DNA from: Marinifilum_A sediminis
GTDB lineage: Bacteria > Bacteroidota > Bacteroidia > Bacteroidales > Marinifilaceae
Assembly: GCA_947496465.1 (NCBI GenBank)
Contig: CANMCX010000004.1
Span: forward strand, 124,001 to 188,000
Direction: 5' to 3'
DNA: 64,000 bases
Shown here: piece by piece, positions 36,755 through 45,646 of the stretch
Numbering within the stretch: the stretch's first letter is position 1
How the letters are laid out: the number at the start of each line of letters is the position of its first letter
Made by a program: the position numbers and the translations under genes
Notes under the pieces: generated by a model
What the model saw: only the letters and a program-made list of their open reading frames with translations
What the model was told of the DNA's origin: nothing
The model's database searches: none

Positions 36755-37276
36755 TTAAATCCAGTTCTTTCTAAAAAAGTAAGCCAAGGCAAATGCTGTT
36801 CCGAATATACATGCCATGGTTAAAAATCCTCCAACCGAAAGCACAGCCATTCCACTTAAAGCAGATCCACTTGTACATCCACGTCCTAATTGAGAACCAA
36901 AACCAAAGAACATTCCTCCAAGAATTGCAAAAATAATTCTTCGTTTTGATGTGATTTTTGGAGAGTGCTCCACTTTAAATTTTAAACGTTTCGCAAAAGC
37001 TCCTGATAAAAATCCTCCTACTAATACGCCCATTAATTGAAATACCAACCAGGATTTCATTGGGTTTGAATGTGTTTCATTATACTCCTTATAATATGTC
37101 GCATTTTCGGCATGAGTTGGAGCAACAGTATTTACTGTAGATACCACAGCACTTTTAATTGCACCACTTGCTCCCAATCCACGACCAGAAACAAAATTTG
37201 CCGCCAAAAGCACAAGTCCTAACAATACACCTCCGATATACGGATTAAAGTATTTTGTTTTTTTCACTTCGCTCAT
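36755..37276 (-). CDS. YeeE/YedE-type sulfur transporter, second half-size protein
   Basis: A 173-residue inner-membrane protein with about four hydrophobic segments and the signature GRGCTSGSALSG (about 130-141). I chose the ATG at 37276 (MSEVKKTKYF), because a start at 37342 would overlap the upstream psrC gene by 32 nt and add 22 residues before the family start. With the neighbouring half-size protein it likely forms a thiosulfate- or sulfur-compound channel. Confidence 0.86.
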   Translation of the reverse strand: MSEVKKTKYFNPYIGGVLLGLVLLAANFVSGRGLGASGAIKSAVVSTVNTVAPTHAENATYYKEYNETHSNPMKSWLVFQLMGVLVGGFLSGAFAKRLKFKVEHSPKITSKRRIIFAILGGMFFGFGSQLGRGCTSGSALSGMAVLSVGGFLTMACIFGTAFALAYFFRKNWI

Positions 37277-37310
37277 TTTATAGTGTTTTAAGTTTATTCT
37301 CAAAATTTGG

Positions 37311-38252
37311 TTAATAAAGCCATCTGCTAGCTTGTCCTGCATTAGAAATTAAAAATCTAAGCATCACACTTCCAAACAGCACTAATACTACCGGTATTGC
37401 AACTGGAATTTTATACCCTTTTAATTCCATTCCTTCAAGTATTGCTGGAACAATCATCCCAAGTAATACAACGAAAATCCAGAAGGGTGCAGTATATGCA
37501 CCACCTAAAAATAAATTTGCCGCATCGATTTGTACTTGTGTACTTGCCAAAAATCCCATGAACATATGAATGATCAAAAATAATTCTATTCCTATAATCA
37601 TTAAATCCAATTGGGCAAAGCGCTTGCGTTCTGCATGATTTTTAGACATCCAAATTACAACAGCTGCTCCCGCCGATAATCCTGATGCAAGAAACAAAGG
37701 TCCTAAAATAGATGTATTCCAAAGCGGACGTGCATTAAAAGCTGAAAACAAAATTCCTGTATAAATTCCCAGTATTACTGATGAAATCAACATGATCCAG
37801 GCAATTGTTTTCTTATTTTTCTTAAAGAACTCTATTAATTCTTCAATCACATCAAATTTCCAATTCCATCTAGGAAACACTTCTTTAATATGCATTGCTG
37901 TCCAAATCATAGAAATAGGAGTAACAACCATTAATGTCCAGGCTCCCCAAGACATTGGTGACTCTAAACGTATTGTGGTATACAATCTCCAGAAATACAA
38001 TTTATGATGCAAATCCAAAAACAGAGCAACCAAACCCAGCATTAGGGCAATTGGTGCCAGCATTGGAGCAATTTGCACTGCTGTTTTATATTTATTCTCC
38101 TTATTTCGAATGGTATAAAGTGCCGCAAAAAACATTAATCCTGCCGCCAATCCTCCAAGAAAAAGGTATGTTGGTATTTCCCAGTGCCAAACATGTAACT
38201 GAGGATCAATTAGTGGATTATTTCTTCCACTTATAATTATTTCTTCTCTCAT
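37311..38252 (-). CDS. psrC: NrfD/PsrC-type membrane anchor and quinol-interacting subunit
   Basis: A 313-residue polytopic inner-membrane protein with about eight helices. The start, NPLIDPQLHVWHWEIPTYLF, and the segment GLVALFLDLHHKLYFWRLY are typical of PsrC, the subunit that takes electrons from menaquinol. It follows the iron-sulfur subunit by 13 nt. The nearby menaquinone genes match its expected electron donor. Confidence 0.9.
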   Translation of the reverse strand: MREEIIISGRNNPLIDPQLHVWHWEIPTYLFLGGLAAGLMFFAALYTIRNKENKYKTAVQIAPMLAPIALMLGLVALFLDLHHKLYFWRLYTTIRLESPMSWGAWTLMVVTPISMIWTAMHIKEVFPRWNWKFDVIEELIEFFKKNKKTIAWIMLISSVILGIYTGILFSAFNARPLWNTSILGPLFLASGLSAGAAVVIWMSKNHAERKRFAQLDLMIIGIELFLIIHMFMGFLASTQVQIDAANLFLGGAYTAPFWIFVVLLGMIVPAILEGMELKGYKIPVAIPVVLVLFGSVMLRFLISNAGQASRWLY

Positions 38253-38265
38253 AGGGTAATATTTA

Positions 38266-38799
38266 TCAGATTAGGAAATACAAATGTGGTTTGGTACCTG
38301 CTTCTGGTATTAAAGTTTTAGATTTTCTCTTTTTTAAGATCTGTGAAACTTCACTTCTAGGATCATCCAAATCACCAAAGTACATACACTTGGTTGGACA
38401 AACTGCTACACATGCCGGCTGCATTCCCTTCTTCACTCTATGAATGCAGAAAGTACATTTATCCACATATCCTTCAGGATGAACAAAACGAGCATCGTAA
38501 GGACAAGATGTAATACAGGCACTACATCCAATACATTCATTTTTGGTAACCAATACTGTTCCTCCTTCGGAGTAATGACTTGCTCCGGTTGGGCAACAAC
38601 GAACACATGGAGAGTTTTCACATTGATTACATCTCTCCGAACGTAATTCCATCTCCAATTGAGGATAAGTTCCATCCATTACCTCCACCACCCAATCGCG
38701 GCAATACCCGATCGGTACATCATTTTCGGTTTGGCAAGCTACTACACAGTCGCTGCAACCTACACACTTTTTAGTATCAATAGCCATTGCATATCTCAT
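38266..38799 (-). CDS. psrB: 4Fe-4S electron-transfer subunit (PsrB type)
   Basis: A 177-residue ferredoxin-like protein with four CxxCxxC-type clusters, the first being CVGCSDCVVAC at about residues 12-22, then CNQCENSPCVRCCP, CIGCSACITSCPYDA and CTFCIHRV. This is the standard subunit passing electrons from the membrane anchor to the molybdopterin subunit. The gene is 3 nt downstream of psrA. Confidence 0.93.
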   Translation of the reverse strand: MRYAMAIDTKKCVGCSDCVVACQTENDVPIGYCRDWVVEVMDGTYPQLEMELRSERCNQCENSPCVRCCPTGASHYSEGGTVLVTKNECIGCSACITSCPYDARFVHPEGYVDKCTFCIHRVKKGMQPACVAVCPTKCMYFGDLDDPRSEVSQILKKRKSKTLIPEAGTKPHLYFLI

Positions 38800-38802
38800 A
38801 GC

Positions 38803-41040
38803 TTACACCTCCGATTTTTTAATATCAGTTCTAAATGTTACAAAATTTCCACGCATTCCAGTTCCTCCCATAATCGGATCGGTCATTACATTCGTAATCA
38901 TTTGAGTATCACTAACTCCTTTAGCGAAACAGCGTTTCATTCTCTTTTCGGAATGTCCAAATCCATGAACCATATAAACAGAATCAAAACGGATTCTTTC
39001 AGTAACTCTTACTTTAATTGGAAACTCAGATACAATACCATCCTGATTTTCCAAATACACATATTGATCATTTTCCAAATCCCATTCTTTAGCAACTTTA
39101 GGATTCACCCAACAAGTGTTTTCATCCATTAAGTCAGTAAGATTTGGATTGTTAGCCGTTCTACTGAAGGTATGCATTGGAGCACGACCATAAATCAAAC
39201 GGTAAAATCCTTCTGCTGGTTCAGGATGTGGAGTATATACAGGCATTGGTTCAAAACCTTCTTCTTCAAGAGCTGTTGAATACAGTTCAATTTTGCCTGT
39301 ATTGGTATTAAACTCTATATCCTCTCCATCTGAAAAGTACAAATCATCAAATTCTCTTTCCAACTTCTTCACTCCCACTCGTTGCATTTCTTCGAGTGAA
39401 GTGCCAACCTGCTTCAATTCCCAATCAATTTCTTCTTCAATATTCTCAAATGGAAAATAATCTTGTAAATCGAGCTTCTTGGCTAATTCTCGAGCCATCC
39501 AATAAGCTGGTTTGGTATTATAAAGTGGATCAACAGCTGGCATTCTTAATGCAATACTTGGCTCTCTTCCCTGCGATATTCTTAAAGCATCGTATCTTTC
39601 CAAATATGTACATTCAGGAAGAACAACATCTGCATATCCAGTAATTTCCATAGGCATTGTATCCACAACAACCATCAAATCCAAACCTTGAATTGCATCA
39701 ATAGTTTTCTTTTGATTTGGTAAAGTATTGATTAAGTTAGTTCCATTTACGATCCAGGCTCTGACTGAGTAATCCAAATCAGGCGATGGAATAGATGCAT
39801 CACAAACCCCTGAAGCCAATGCTAAATCAGCCAAATTGTACTTGCCATTCATAGCATCGCGCCAATTCTTACTTGGCTTAGGAAAAGCTGGAAGTTTGTA
39901 ATGTGGAACCGTTGCTTTTTCAGGATTATAAAATCCACCACGTCTTCCCCAACTTCCTAATAAGGCATTTAAGATAGCTACAGCACGCAAGCGCTGCGTG
40001 TCGTCTCCATACCAGGTTACATGACGACCAGGATGAACAATTACTGCAGGAGCAGCATTTGCCATTTCTCTGGCAGTTTCACGAATCTGTTGTGGTTTTA
40101 TAGTTGTCACACCGTAAGCCCATTCAGGAGTATATCTTTGGACATGATCTTTCAATTGATCAAAACCAAATGTATATTTTTCTACATACTTTTTGTCGTA
40201 TAGTTCTTCGTTGATGATCACATTCATCCATGCAAGCAGAAGTGCATTATCGGTAGCAGGTTTAATTGGCAACCAATGTTTTGATTTACCCGCAACAGTT
40301 GAAAAACGGGGATCAACAGTTATAATATTCGCACCTTTGTCAATAGCATCAGACATTTCCTGAACCTGACCATTGTGCATGTTCTCACCTAAGTGCGACC
40401 CAATTAAAACCAAACATTTTGTATCTCTAATATCTGTATTCTCAGGAGAGTTTATACCTTGCCCATAAGTTGCAATAAAGGCAACTTCACGAGGTCCTCT
40501 GCATTGTGCATAAGATGGTGCAGCTATATTATTCGAACCAAAAGCCTTTAAAAGCTTGCCAAAGTATTTCCCACCAGAACCATGGGTAAATAAAGCAGTA
40601 GATTCAGGACCATGCTCCTTCTTAATTTGCTTCATTTTAGTTGCAATTAACTCGAAAGCCTCATCCCAACTTGCTTCAACGTAGGTTTGATTTCCATCTA
40701 TCTCTTTACGGATTAATGGAGTTTTTAAGCGATCCTCATCGAAATACATTCCAACCCCGCCCGTTCCTCTTGGACAAAATCGGCCATTACAATTAGGGTC
40801 TAAATCGTTTCCAATTATCTTTTTGATTCTACCATTTTCATCCTTATAAACCCAGCCGGCACATTTCCAAAAACATACCTCACAATAGGTTGGAGTACGA
40901 GTAAAATCATATGGTCCCTTAAAGTATGATTTATTATCCCTCACCAAATTATTAGCGAAGGATTCTAATAATCCTCCACCAAAAATTAATCCAGCGGCAC
41001 TTAAGGAACTAATTTTAATAAATTGTCTTCTGCTCTTCAT
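38803..41040 (-). CDS. psrA: Molybdopterin oxidoreductase, polysulfide/thiosulfate reductase type
   Basis: A 745-residue catalytic subunit with a Tat signal (SRRQFIKISS, residues 3-12), a 4Fe-4S site at C53, C56, C60 and C89, and a probable molybdenum-ligand Cys180 in SYAQCRGPR. It belongs to the PsrA/PhsA branch of the DMSO reductase superfamily and should act in the periplasm, reducing polysulfide, thiosulfate or tetrathionate with electrons from menaquinol. The operon order psrA-psrB-psrC plus sulfur transporters and a rhodanese favours a sulfur substrate; the exact one cannot be read from sequence. Confidence 0.9.
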   Translation of the reverse strand: MKSRRQFIKISSLSAAGLIFGGGLLESFANNLVRDNKSYFKGPYDFTRTPTYCEVCFWKCAGWVYKDENGRIKKIIGNDLDPNCNGRFCPRGTGGVGMYFDEDRLKTPLIRKEIDGNQTYVEASWDEAFELIATKMKQIKKEHGPESTALFTHGSGGKYFGKLLKAFGSNNIAAPSYAQCRGPREVAFIATYGQGINSPENTDIRDTKCLVLIGSHLGENMHNGQVQEMSDAIDKGANIITVDPRFSTVAGKSKHWLPIKPATDNALLLAWMNVIINEELYDKKYVEKYTFGFDQLKDHVQRYTPEWAYGVTTIKPQQIRETAREMANAAPAVIVHPGRHVTWYGDDTQRLRAVAILNALLGSWGRRGGFYNPEKATVPHYKLPAFPKPSKNWRDAMNGKYNLADLALASGVCDASIPSPDLDYSVRAWIVNGTNLINTLPNQKKTIDAIQGLDLMVVVDTMPMEITGYADVVLPECTYLERYDALRISQGREPSIALRMPAVDPLYNTKPAYWMARELAKKLDLQDYFPFENIEEEIDWELKQVGTSLEEMQRVGVKKLEREFDDLYFSDGEDIEFNTNTGKIELYSTALEEEGFEPMPVYTPHPEPAEGFYRLIYGRAPMHTFSRTANNPNLTDLMDENTCWVNPKVAKEWDLENDQYVYLENQDGIVSEFPIKVRVTERIRFDSVYMVHGFGHSEKRMKRCFAKGVSDTQMITNVMTDPIMGGTGMRGNFVTFRTDIKKSEV

Positions 41041-41371
41041 CTTGTGACTTCTTTATGCTTTAACACATGAACACATATAGAAAACTATATCTATGGATGT
41101 AAACATATATCAAAAGGGTACATGAAAACATGTTGTAGAACACAATAAGCTTCTTTTAAATTGATCTAAAGAAAGAGAAAACGTGGAAAGCACTGATACA
41201 AACAAATATGCAACTATTTAGATCTTTACTAAATTGCATTTGATGTAATAATTCTTCAATCAACTCACAATAAAAGACATATTTGTCCTTAATTCATTGA
41301 CACTCTTTATTGTTTTTAGCATTCACATCAGCATTTTAAATACCGATCTAAATCAGTATTAATAGAGTTTA
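41041..41371. other. Gene-free region upstream of psrA
   Basis: These 331 nt lie between the psr operon start and the mobA stop. The DNA has several imperfect dyads (for example TTTAG/CTAAA around 41217-41233 and GACA/TGTC near 41276-41287) that could be regulator sites, but none matches a known operator well enough to name. Confidence 0.45.
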
Positions 41372-41950
41372 TTAAAGAGATGCAACATCATCAGGTGAGT
41401 TGGCATTAGACAATAGTTTCGAATTGTAATAATCTAGATTTGGAGAAATCTGAAATAGTTTTACTTTTAATAAATCCAAAAGCCGCATCATTTTATAGTT
41501 GCCATCCATAAGCTCACTTGTAAGAATAGATAAACAATTTGCACTGTATACCGATATCAATGGTTGTTTTCTATTGCTATCATCAATTGGACAAATTAAA
41601 TCAGCATCTTCAATATCACCAATCATATCTGTAAATAATTGAGTTGGTACATTGGGAACATCACAGGAAATAACAAGATACAAATCAGCTTTTATTTTTT
41701 TCATACAAGAATAAATCCCACCTATTGGTCCACACTCTTTTATTTCATCGTTAATAACGGGCAGATTTAAATAGTTGTAGCAATTTTTATTGGAGCTAAT
41801 TACGATTTGATCACAAATACCTCGGATACATTCAAGAGAGTATTCTATTAATGGTTTTCCATTCCATGCAACCAATCCTTTTTCTGTTCCCATTCTGGAA
41901 CTTTTGCCACCTGATAATATAATACCAACAATTTTTTTTTCCTTAATCAT
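41372..41950 (-). CDS. mobA: Molybdenum cofactor guanylyltransferase
   Basis: A 192-residue nucleotidyltransferase that adds GMP to molybdopterin, giving the bis-MGD cofactor needed by enzymes such as PsrA. The GTP-binding start LSGGKSSRMGTEKG is at about residues 11-24, with CGPIGGIYSCM and the metal-binding SCDVPNVP downstream. I chose the ATG at 41950; an upstream ATG at 41980 would add ten residues before the usual start. It lies on the same strand as the psr operon, supporting a functional link. Confidence 0.9.
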   Translation of the reverse strand: MIKEKKIVGIILSGGKSSRMGTEKGLVAWNGKPLIEYSLECIRGICDQIVISSNKNCYNYLNLPVINDEIKECGPIGGIYSCMKKIKADLYLVISCDVPNVPTQLFTDMIGDIEDADLICPIDDSNRKQPLISVYSANCLSILTSELMDGNYKMMRLLDLLKVKLFQISPNLDYYNSKLLSNANSPDDVASL

Positions 41951-42070
41951 ATTCAAATATAATGAAGAATATATTGACAAACGTTTTAAGAGTTTAAGAT
42001 CTTTTAACTTTGATTTAATTCATTCAAAAGCTATCTTTAGACTCATTATAAATAATAAAAACCGGAAGAG

Positions 42071-42688
42071 ATGAAAAAATCAATTATTGTTGTATTCGTT
42101 TTACTTTCCGGAATTACATTCGGAAAGACAAACATGAATACAGAAAAAGAAAACAAAAATTTAGAAATTGTAACCTTGGGTGCAGGATGCTTTTGGTGTG
42201 TAGAGGCAATTTTTCAAGAATTAGAAGGTGTTGAACAGGTTGTTTCTGGTTATATGGGAGGTGAAACCAAGAATCCAACTTATAAAGAGATATGTACAGG
42301 TGAAACAGGTCATGCCGAAGTGTGTCAAATCACATACAATCCTGCTGTAATTAGCTTTGGTGATTTATTGGAAGTGTTTTGGCAAACGCATAATCCTACA
42401 ACTTTAAACAGACAAGGAGCTGATAAGGGAACACAATATCGATCAGCTGTGTTTTATCATACCGAACAGCAAATGAAACTTGCACAATCTTATAAAAATA
42501 AATTAGCGGAATCTGGAGCTTGGGATGATCCTATTGTAACAGAAATAACAAAGGTTTCTAAATTTTATCCCGCTGAGAATTATCATCAAGATTATTTCAA
42601 CAATAACAACAATCAACCCTATTGTAGTTTCGTTATCAAACCTAAGATGGAGAAATTTAAAAAAATCTTTAAAGACAAACTAAAATAA
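42071..42688 (+). CDS. msrA: Peptide-methionine (S)-S-oxide reductase, exported
   Basis: A 205-residue enzyme repairing oxidised methionine. The active-site GAGCFWCVEAIF is at about residues 37-48, with GHAEVCQITY and NYHQDYF further on. Residues 1-19 look like a signal peptide, and the lipobox Cys is missing, so the enzyme is probably periplasmic. It has its own terminator. Confidence 0.93.
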   Translation: MKKSIIVVFVLLSGITFGKTNMNTEKENKNLEIVTLGAGCFWCVEAIFQELEGVEQVVSGYMGGETKNPTYKEICTGETGHAEVCQITYNPAVISFGDLLEVFWQTHNPTTLNRQGADKGTQYRSAVFYHTEQQMKLAQSYKNKLAESGAWDDPIVTEITKVSKFYPAENYHQDYFNNNNNQPYCSFVIKPKMEKFKKIFKDKLK

Positions 42689-42692
42689 TAGT

Positions 42693-42720
42693 AAACACCG
42701 AGTAATATCGGTGTTTTTCA
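42693..42720 (+). terminator. msrA: Intrinsic terminator of msrA
   Basis: Stem AAACACCGA (42693-42701) with TCGGTGTTT (42708-42716), followed by T residues. Confidence 0.85.
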
Positions 42721-42823
42721 TTTCTAGACAAATCCACTCACATCCTGACATAAAATATATAACCGTTTATCAAAACTATTGCAAAATTAAACAACACAAG
42801 TGTTACAAACATCCAATTTGTCC

Positions 42824-42831
42824 TATTTTTG
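42824..42831 (+). promoter_or_regulatory. Bacteroidota -7 element (TATTTTTG)
   Basis: TATTTTTG lies 34 nt upstream of the ATG at 42866. The -33 match is poor. Confidence 0.4.
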
Positions 42832-42865
42832 ATTCGCTTAATTACAACCCCTCAACTCATCCTAC

Positions 42866-43543
42866 ATGAATAAATTTTTACTCAATCTTTTTTTATTGTC
42901 ATTTATTGGTTCTGCAAATGGATATTCTAATCCAATAACAAAAGAACAAGATCAGTTTCCAACCTATGGAATAATGCAATATTTTGTACCTAATCCCGCT
43001 CAATATTCCAATATTACAAAACCAGATATATACTCAAGCATGAGTTTTCAAAATGGAAAATTAATTACCGTTAACAATGAAATAATTCAACCTGGGGGAA
43101 TTCGTTATAACATTTCTCATGATGAAATGGAATGTAAAATAGAATCTCAATTCAGTAAGATCACTTCGCCTCACAAAATAAAAGAAGTTAATATTAATGG
43201 AGCGCAATTTATTTACATGAAACATATCGTAAAAAAAGATTCTCTATCAGGCTATCTCCAAAAAGTATATGAAGGTTCTAAAAATATATATGTGAAATAC
43301 ATCTGTAAATCCTGCCCCAATATAGATGATATTTCAAAGGTTAAAACGATTCTACTTATTGAAGAAAATGGTGAATTGCCTAAAAAAGTGAGATCAATAA
43401 AATCTAATCTTTCTGATATCTTTAATGAACAAGCTATAAGATATATGAAAGAAAATAAAATGAACTGGAAGAACGCAGATGACCTAATTCAGCTTTTCAC
43501 TTATCTTGAGAGTATAAATTCTTCAAGTGTTGCTTCACGTTGA
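42866..43543 (+). CDS. Exported protein of unknown function
   Basis: A 225-residue protein with a signal peptide (about 1-19, ending GSANG). No domain is recognised. The mature part is mixed alpha/beta and contains a CKSC pair (about 152-155). Its 3' end overlaps the 3' end of menE by 43 nt on the opposite strand, with no terminator between the two. Coding is supported by the signal peptide and the promoter element, but the family is unknown to me. Confidence 0.7.
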   Translation: MNKFLLNLFLLSFIGSANGYSNPITKEQDQFPTYGIMQYFVPNPAQYSNITKPDIYSSMSFQNGKLITVNNEIIQPGGIRYNISHDEMECKIESQFSKITSPHKIKEVNINGAQFIYMKHIVKKDSLSGYLQKVYEGSKNIYVKYICKSCPNIDDISKVKTILLIEENGELPKKVRSIKSNLSDIFNEQAIRYMKENKMNWKNADDLIQLFTYLESINSSSVASR

Positions 43544-44577
43544 ATTTTGCCTGTTTCTGTTCTTTTAAATTCAGAAATATAAAATATTTCCCGAGCCTGT
43601 TCAAATTTTACGAACAGGCTTTTTATTTGCCTTCTTATTTCTAATCTTTTTTCCTCTTTACAATTCTCATCTTCAATCAAAAGAATCATTTTTTCACCTA
43701 AATGAGCATCTGGAATTCCTGCAAAAAAGAAAGGATGCTGAATAATCCCTTGTAATTTCAGCTCTAATTGCTCAGGAAACAGTTTAATTCCTCCTGAATT
43801 AATAACATGATCATATCTTCCCAACCATTTAAATTTCTTTTCATTAACCAATTCAACTACATCATTCGTAAGCAATAAGTGATCTAGAACAGCTGAAGAT
43901 TCAATACACAAACAACCACGATCATCAATTGTAAATTTAGCATTACCCATTGCTGAATATAAATCGGATTTATTCTCCCCATTTAAAGAACGTATGGCCA
44001 CATGCGAAACCGTTTCAGTCATTCCATATCCTACAAAACAATTGACTTTTACCGATTGTAATGATTCTGATAAATGCAAATCAACTACTCCTCCACCAAT
44101 AAGCAAATTTTTTACTCTATCCAACTTCACCTTATCGAGTAAAGAATTATTTACCTGCAGGGGAATCATTGCGGCAAAATCAAAATCTGAACCTACATTT
44201 TCTAAAGGATAACCATTGGGAGAAACAGGTATTAAATTCAATTGCCATACAAAAGCACGTACAATCATCATTTTACCGGCAATGAAATTACTTGACAAAC
44301 AAAATAGAACTGTATCTCCTTCCTTAAAACCAAAATACTCGCCCGTTAAACGAGCGGAATTAATCATCTTTTGCTTGGAAAGTTTTATTTGTTTTGGAGT
44401 TCCCGTAGAACCAGAAGTTTTTGCACTCACTTTATCGGAATTATTCAGCCATTCTTTAATAAAACGGCAATAATCACGCTCCCATTCTTCTACTGAATTA
44501 GAAATAAGGTTATGACAATACAATATGAGCTCCTCTTCGGTGTATGTCTTTCCATTAATGATCAATCCTCTATTCAT
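43501..44577 (-). CDS. menE: o-Succinylbenzoate-CoA ligase
   Basis: An acyl-adenylate-forming enzyme of menaquinone synthesis, activating o-succinylbenzoate with CoA. At 358 residues it is shorter than enterobacterial MenE, as usual in Bacteroidota. The AMP-binding P-loop SAKTSGSTGTPKQIKLSK is at about residues 54-71, and VGYGMTETVSHVA and KRTETGKIQRE (with the catalytic Lys) follow. It directly abuts menC (no gap) and is the last gene of menA-menC-menE. Confidence 0.92.
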   Translation of the reverse strand: MNRGLIINGKTYTEEELILYCHNLISNSVEEWERDYCRFIKEWLNNSDKVSAKTSGSTGTPKQIKLSKQKMINSARLTGEYFGFKEGDTVLFCLSSNFIAGKMMIVRAFVWQLNLIPVSPNGYPLENVGSDFDFAAMIPLQVNNSLLDKVKLDRVKNLLIGGGVVDLHLSESLQSVKVNCFVGYGMTETVSHVAIRSLNGENKSDLYSAMGNAKFTIDDRGCLCIESSAVLDHLLLTNDVVELVNEKKFKWLGRYDHVINSGGIKLFPEQLELKLQGIIQHPFFFAGIPDAHLGEKMILLIEDENCKEEKRLEIRRQIKSLFVKFEQAREIFYISEFKRTETGKIQREATLEEFILSR

Positions 44578-45621
44578 TTAAATTGTCTCCCAATTTAAAT
44601 TTGTATCATATTTTAAATTACCTCTGGAAATAACCAGTGGTGAAGAAATATTATTTATGTAAAGTTGTCCGGTACCCAATCCTTGTGGTAAGGAATTATT
44701 TAAAGTGTAAGTCCATTGAGCAATGGCATTTAATCCAATATTTGATTCTAATGCAGAAGTGATCCACCAAGGAATATTTCTTTCCTCCGCTATGTCAATC
44801 CACTCTTTACTTCCCTTAATTCCACCCAATAAACTCGGTTTAAGGATAATAAACTGAGGTTTTATTGTATCCAGTAAATCTGATTTGGTCTGCCAATTAT
44901 ACACCCCAATTAATTCCTCATCGAGAGCAATTGGAAGCGGTGTGGATTCACAAAGTTGAGCCATATCTCTCCATTGTCCAGCTTTTATTGGCTGCTCTAT
45001 AGAATGAAGTTGAAATTGCGACAAATCTTTAAGTTTATCCAGAGCAGAGTCTACACCAAATGCCCCATTGGCATCAACACGCAATTCTATCTTATCCGGC
45101 CCAAATTCTTTGCGAATACTTTCCAATAAGAGAAGCTCTTCTTTAAAATGAATAGCTCCAATTTTCATCTTTATACAATCGAAACCTGCCTCTAGTTTTT
45201 GTTGAATTTGCTCCTTCATAAAAACAGAATCTCCCATCCAAATCAGACCATTAATAGGAATACTCTTTTCTCCTGTTGTGAATTTCGAAGGAAATAATAT
45301 TTTTGAACCTTTTACCTTAAAATCTAAAAAAGCAGTTTCCAATCCAAAATAAATAGATGGCCACTCTCTTAAACCTTCCTCTAAATAATACCAAAAATCA
45401 TCAATTTGATCACAAACCTCTTTAAGCTTTTCAAGATACCCTTCTCTATCATCGGGGCTTAAGCCTTTAATAATAGAACATTCTCCAACTCCTTTAATTT
45501 CAGGATTTCGATCATCCCAAATGTGAATAAACCAGGAATCTTTTTCTGTTAAAATTCCTCGTGATGTTCCACTAGGATGTTTAAATTTTAATGGATAATG
45601 TATGTAATCAGCTTTAAGCAT
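44578..45621 (-). CDS. menC: o-Succinylbenzoate synthase
   Basis: A 347-residue enolase-superfamily enzyme dehydrating SHCHC to o-succinylbenzoate. Catalytic Lys residues are in FDCIKMKIG (about 149-157), metal ligands in ELRVDANGAFG (Asp, about 184), SIEQPI (Glu) and IALDEEL (Asp). The last catalytic Lys is in FIILKPSLLGG. It lies between menA and menE in a clear operon. Confidence 0.92.
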   Translation of the reverse strand: MLKADYIHYPLKFKHPSGTSRGILTEKDSWFIHIWDDRNPEIKGVGECSIIKGLSPDDREGYLEKLKEVCDQIDDFWYYLEEGLREWPSIYFGLETAFLDFKVKGSKILFPSKFTTGEKSIPINGLIWMGDSVFMKEQIQQKLEAGFDCIKMKIGAIHFKEELLLLESIRKEFGPDKIELRVDANGAFGVDSALDKLKDLSQFQLHSIEQPIKAGQWRDMAQLCESTPLPIALDEELIGVYNWQTKSDLLDTIKPQFIILKPSLLGGIKGSKEWIDIAEERNIPWWITSALESNIGLNAIAQWTYTLNNSLPQGLGTGQLYINNISSPLVISRGNLKYDTNLNWETI

Positions 45622-45646
45622 AATGTGAGAATATATTGATTTGAAA

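Noticed and set aside
36984..36991. A third LacI-like core (AAACGTTT) inside a YeeE/YedE gene
   Set aside because: Only the 8-bp core matches and such 8-mers are expected by chance in a window of this size.
37277..37342. Longer start for the upstream YeeE/YedE half
   Set aside because: It would overlap psrC by 32 nt and add 22 residues before the usual beginning; the ATG at 37276 is sufficient.
38659..39132. A 157-codon open frame antisense to psrA and psrB
   Set aside because: It is the complement of well-supported genes and has no domain, promoter or terminator of its own.
41979..41986. AAACGTTT upstream of mobA as an operator
   Set aside because: Flanks are not symmetrical (GACA...TTAA), so the match is no better than chance.
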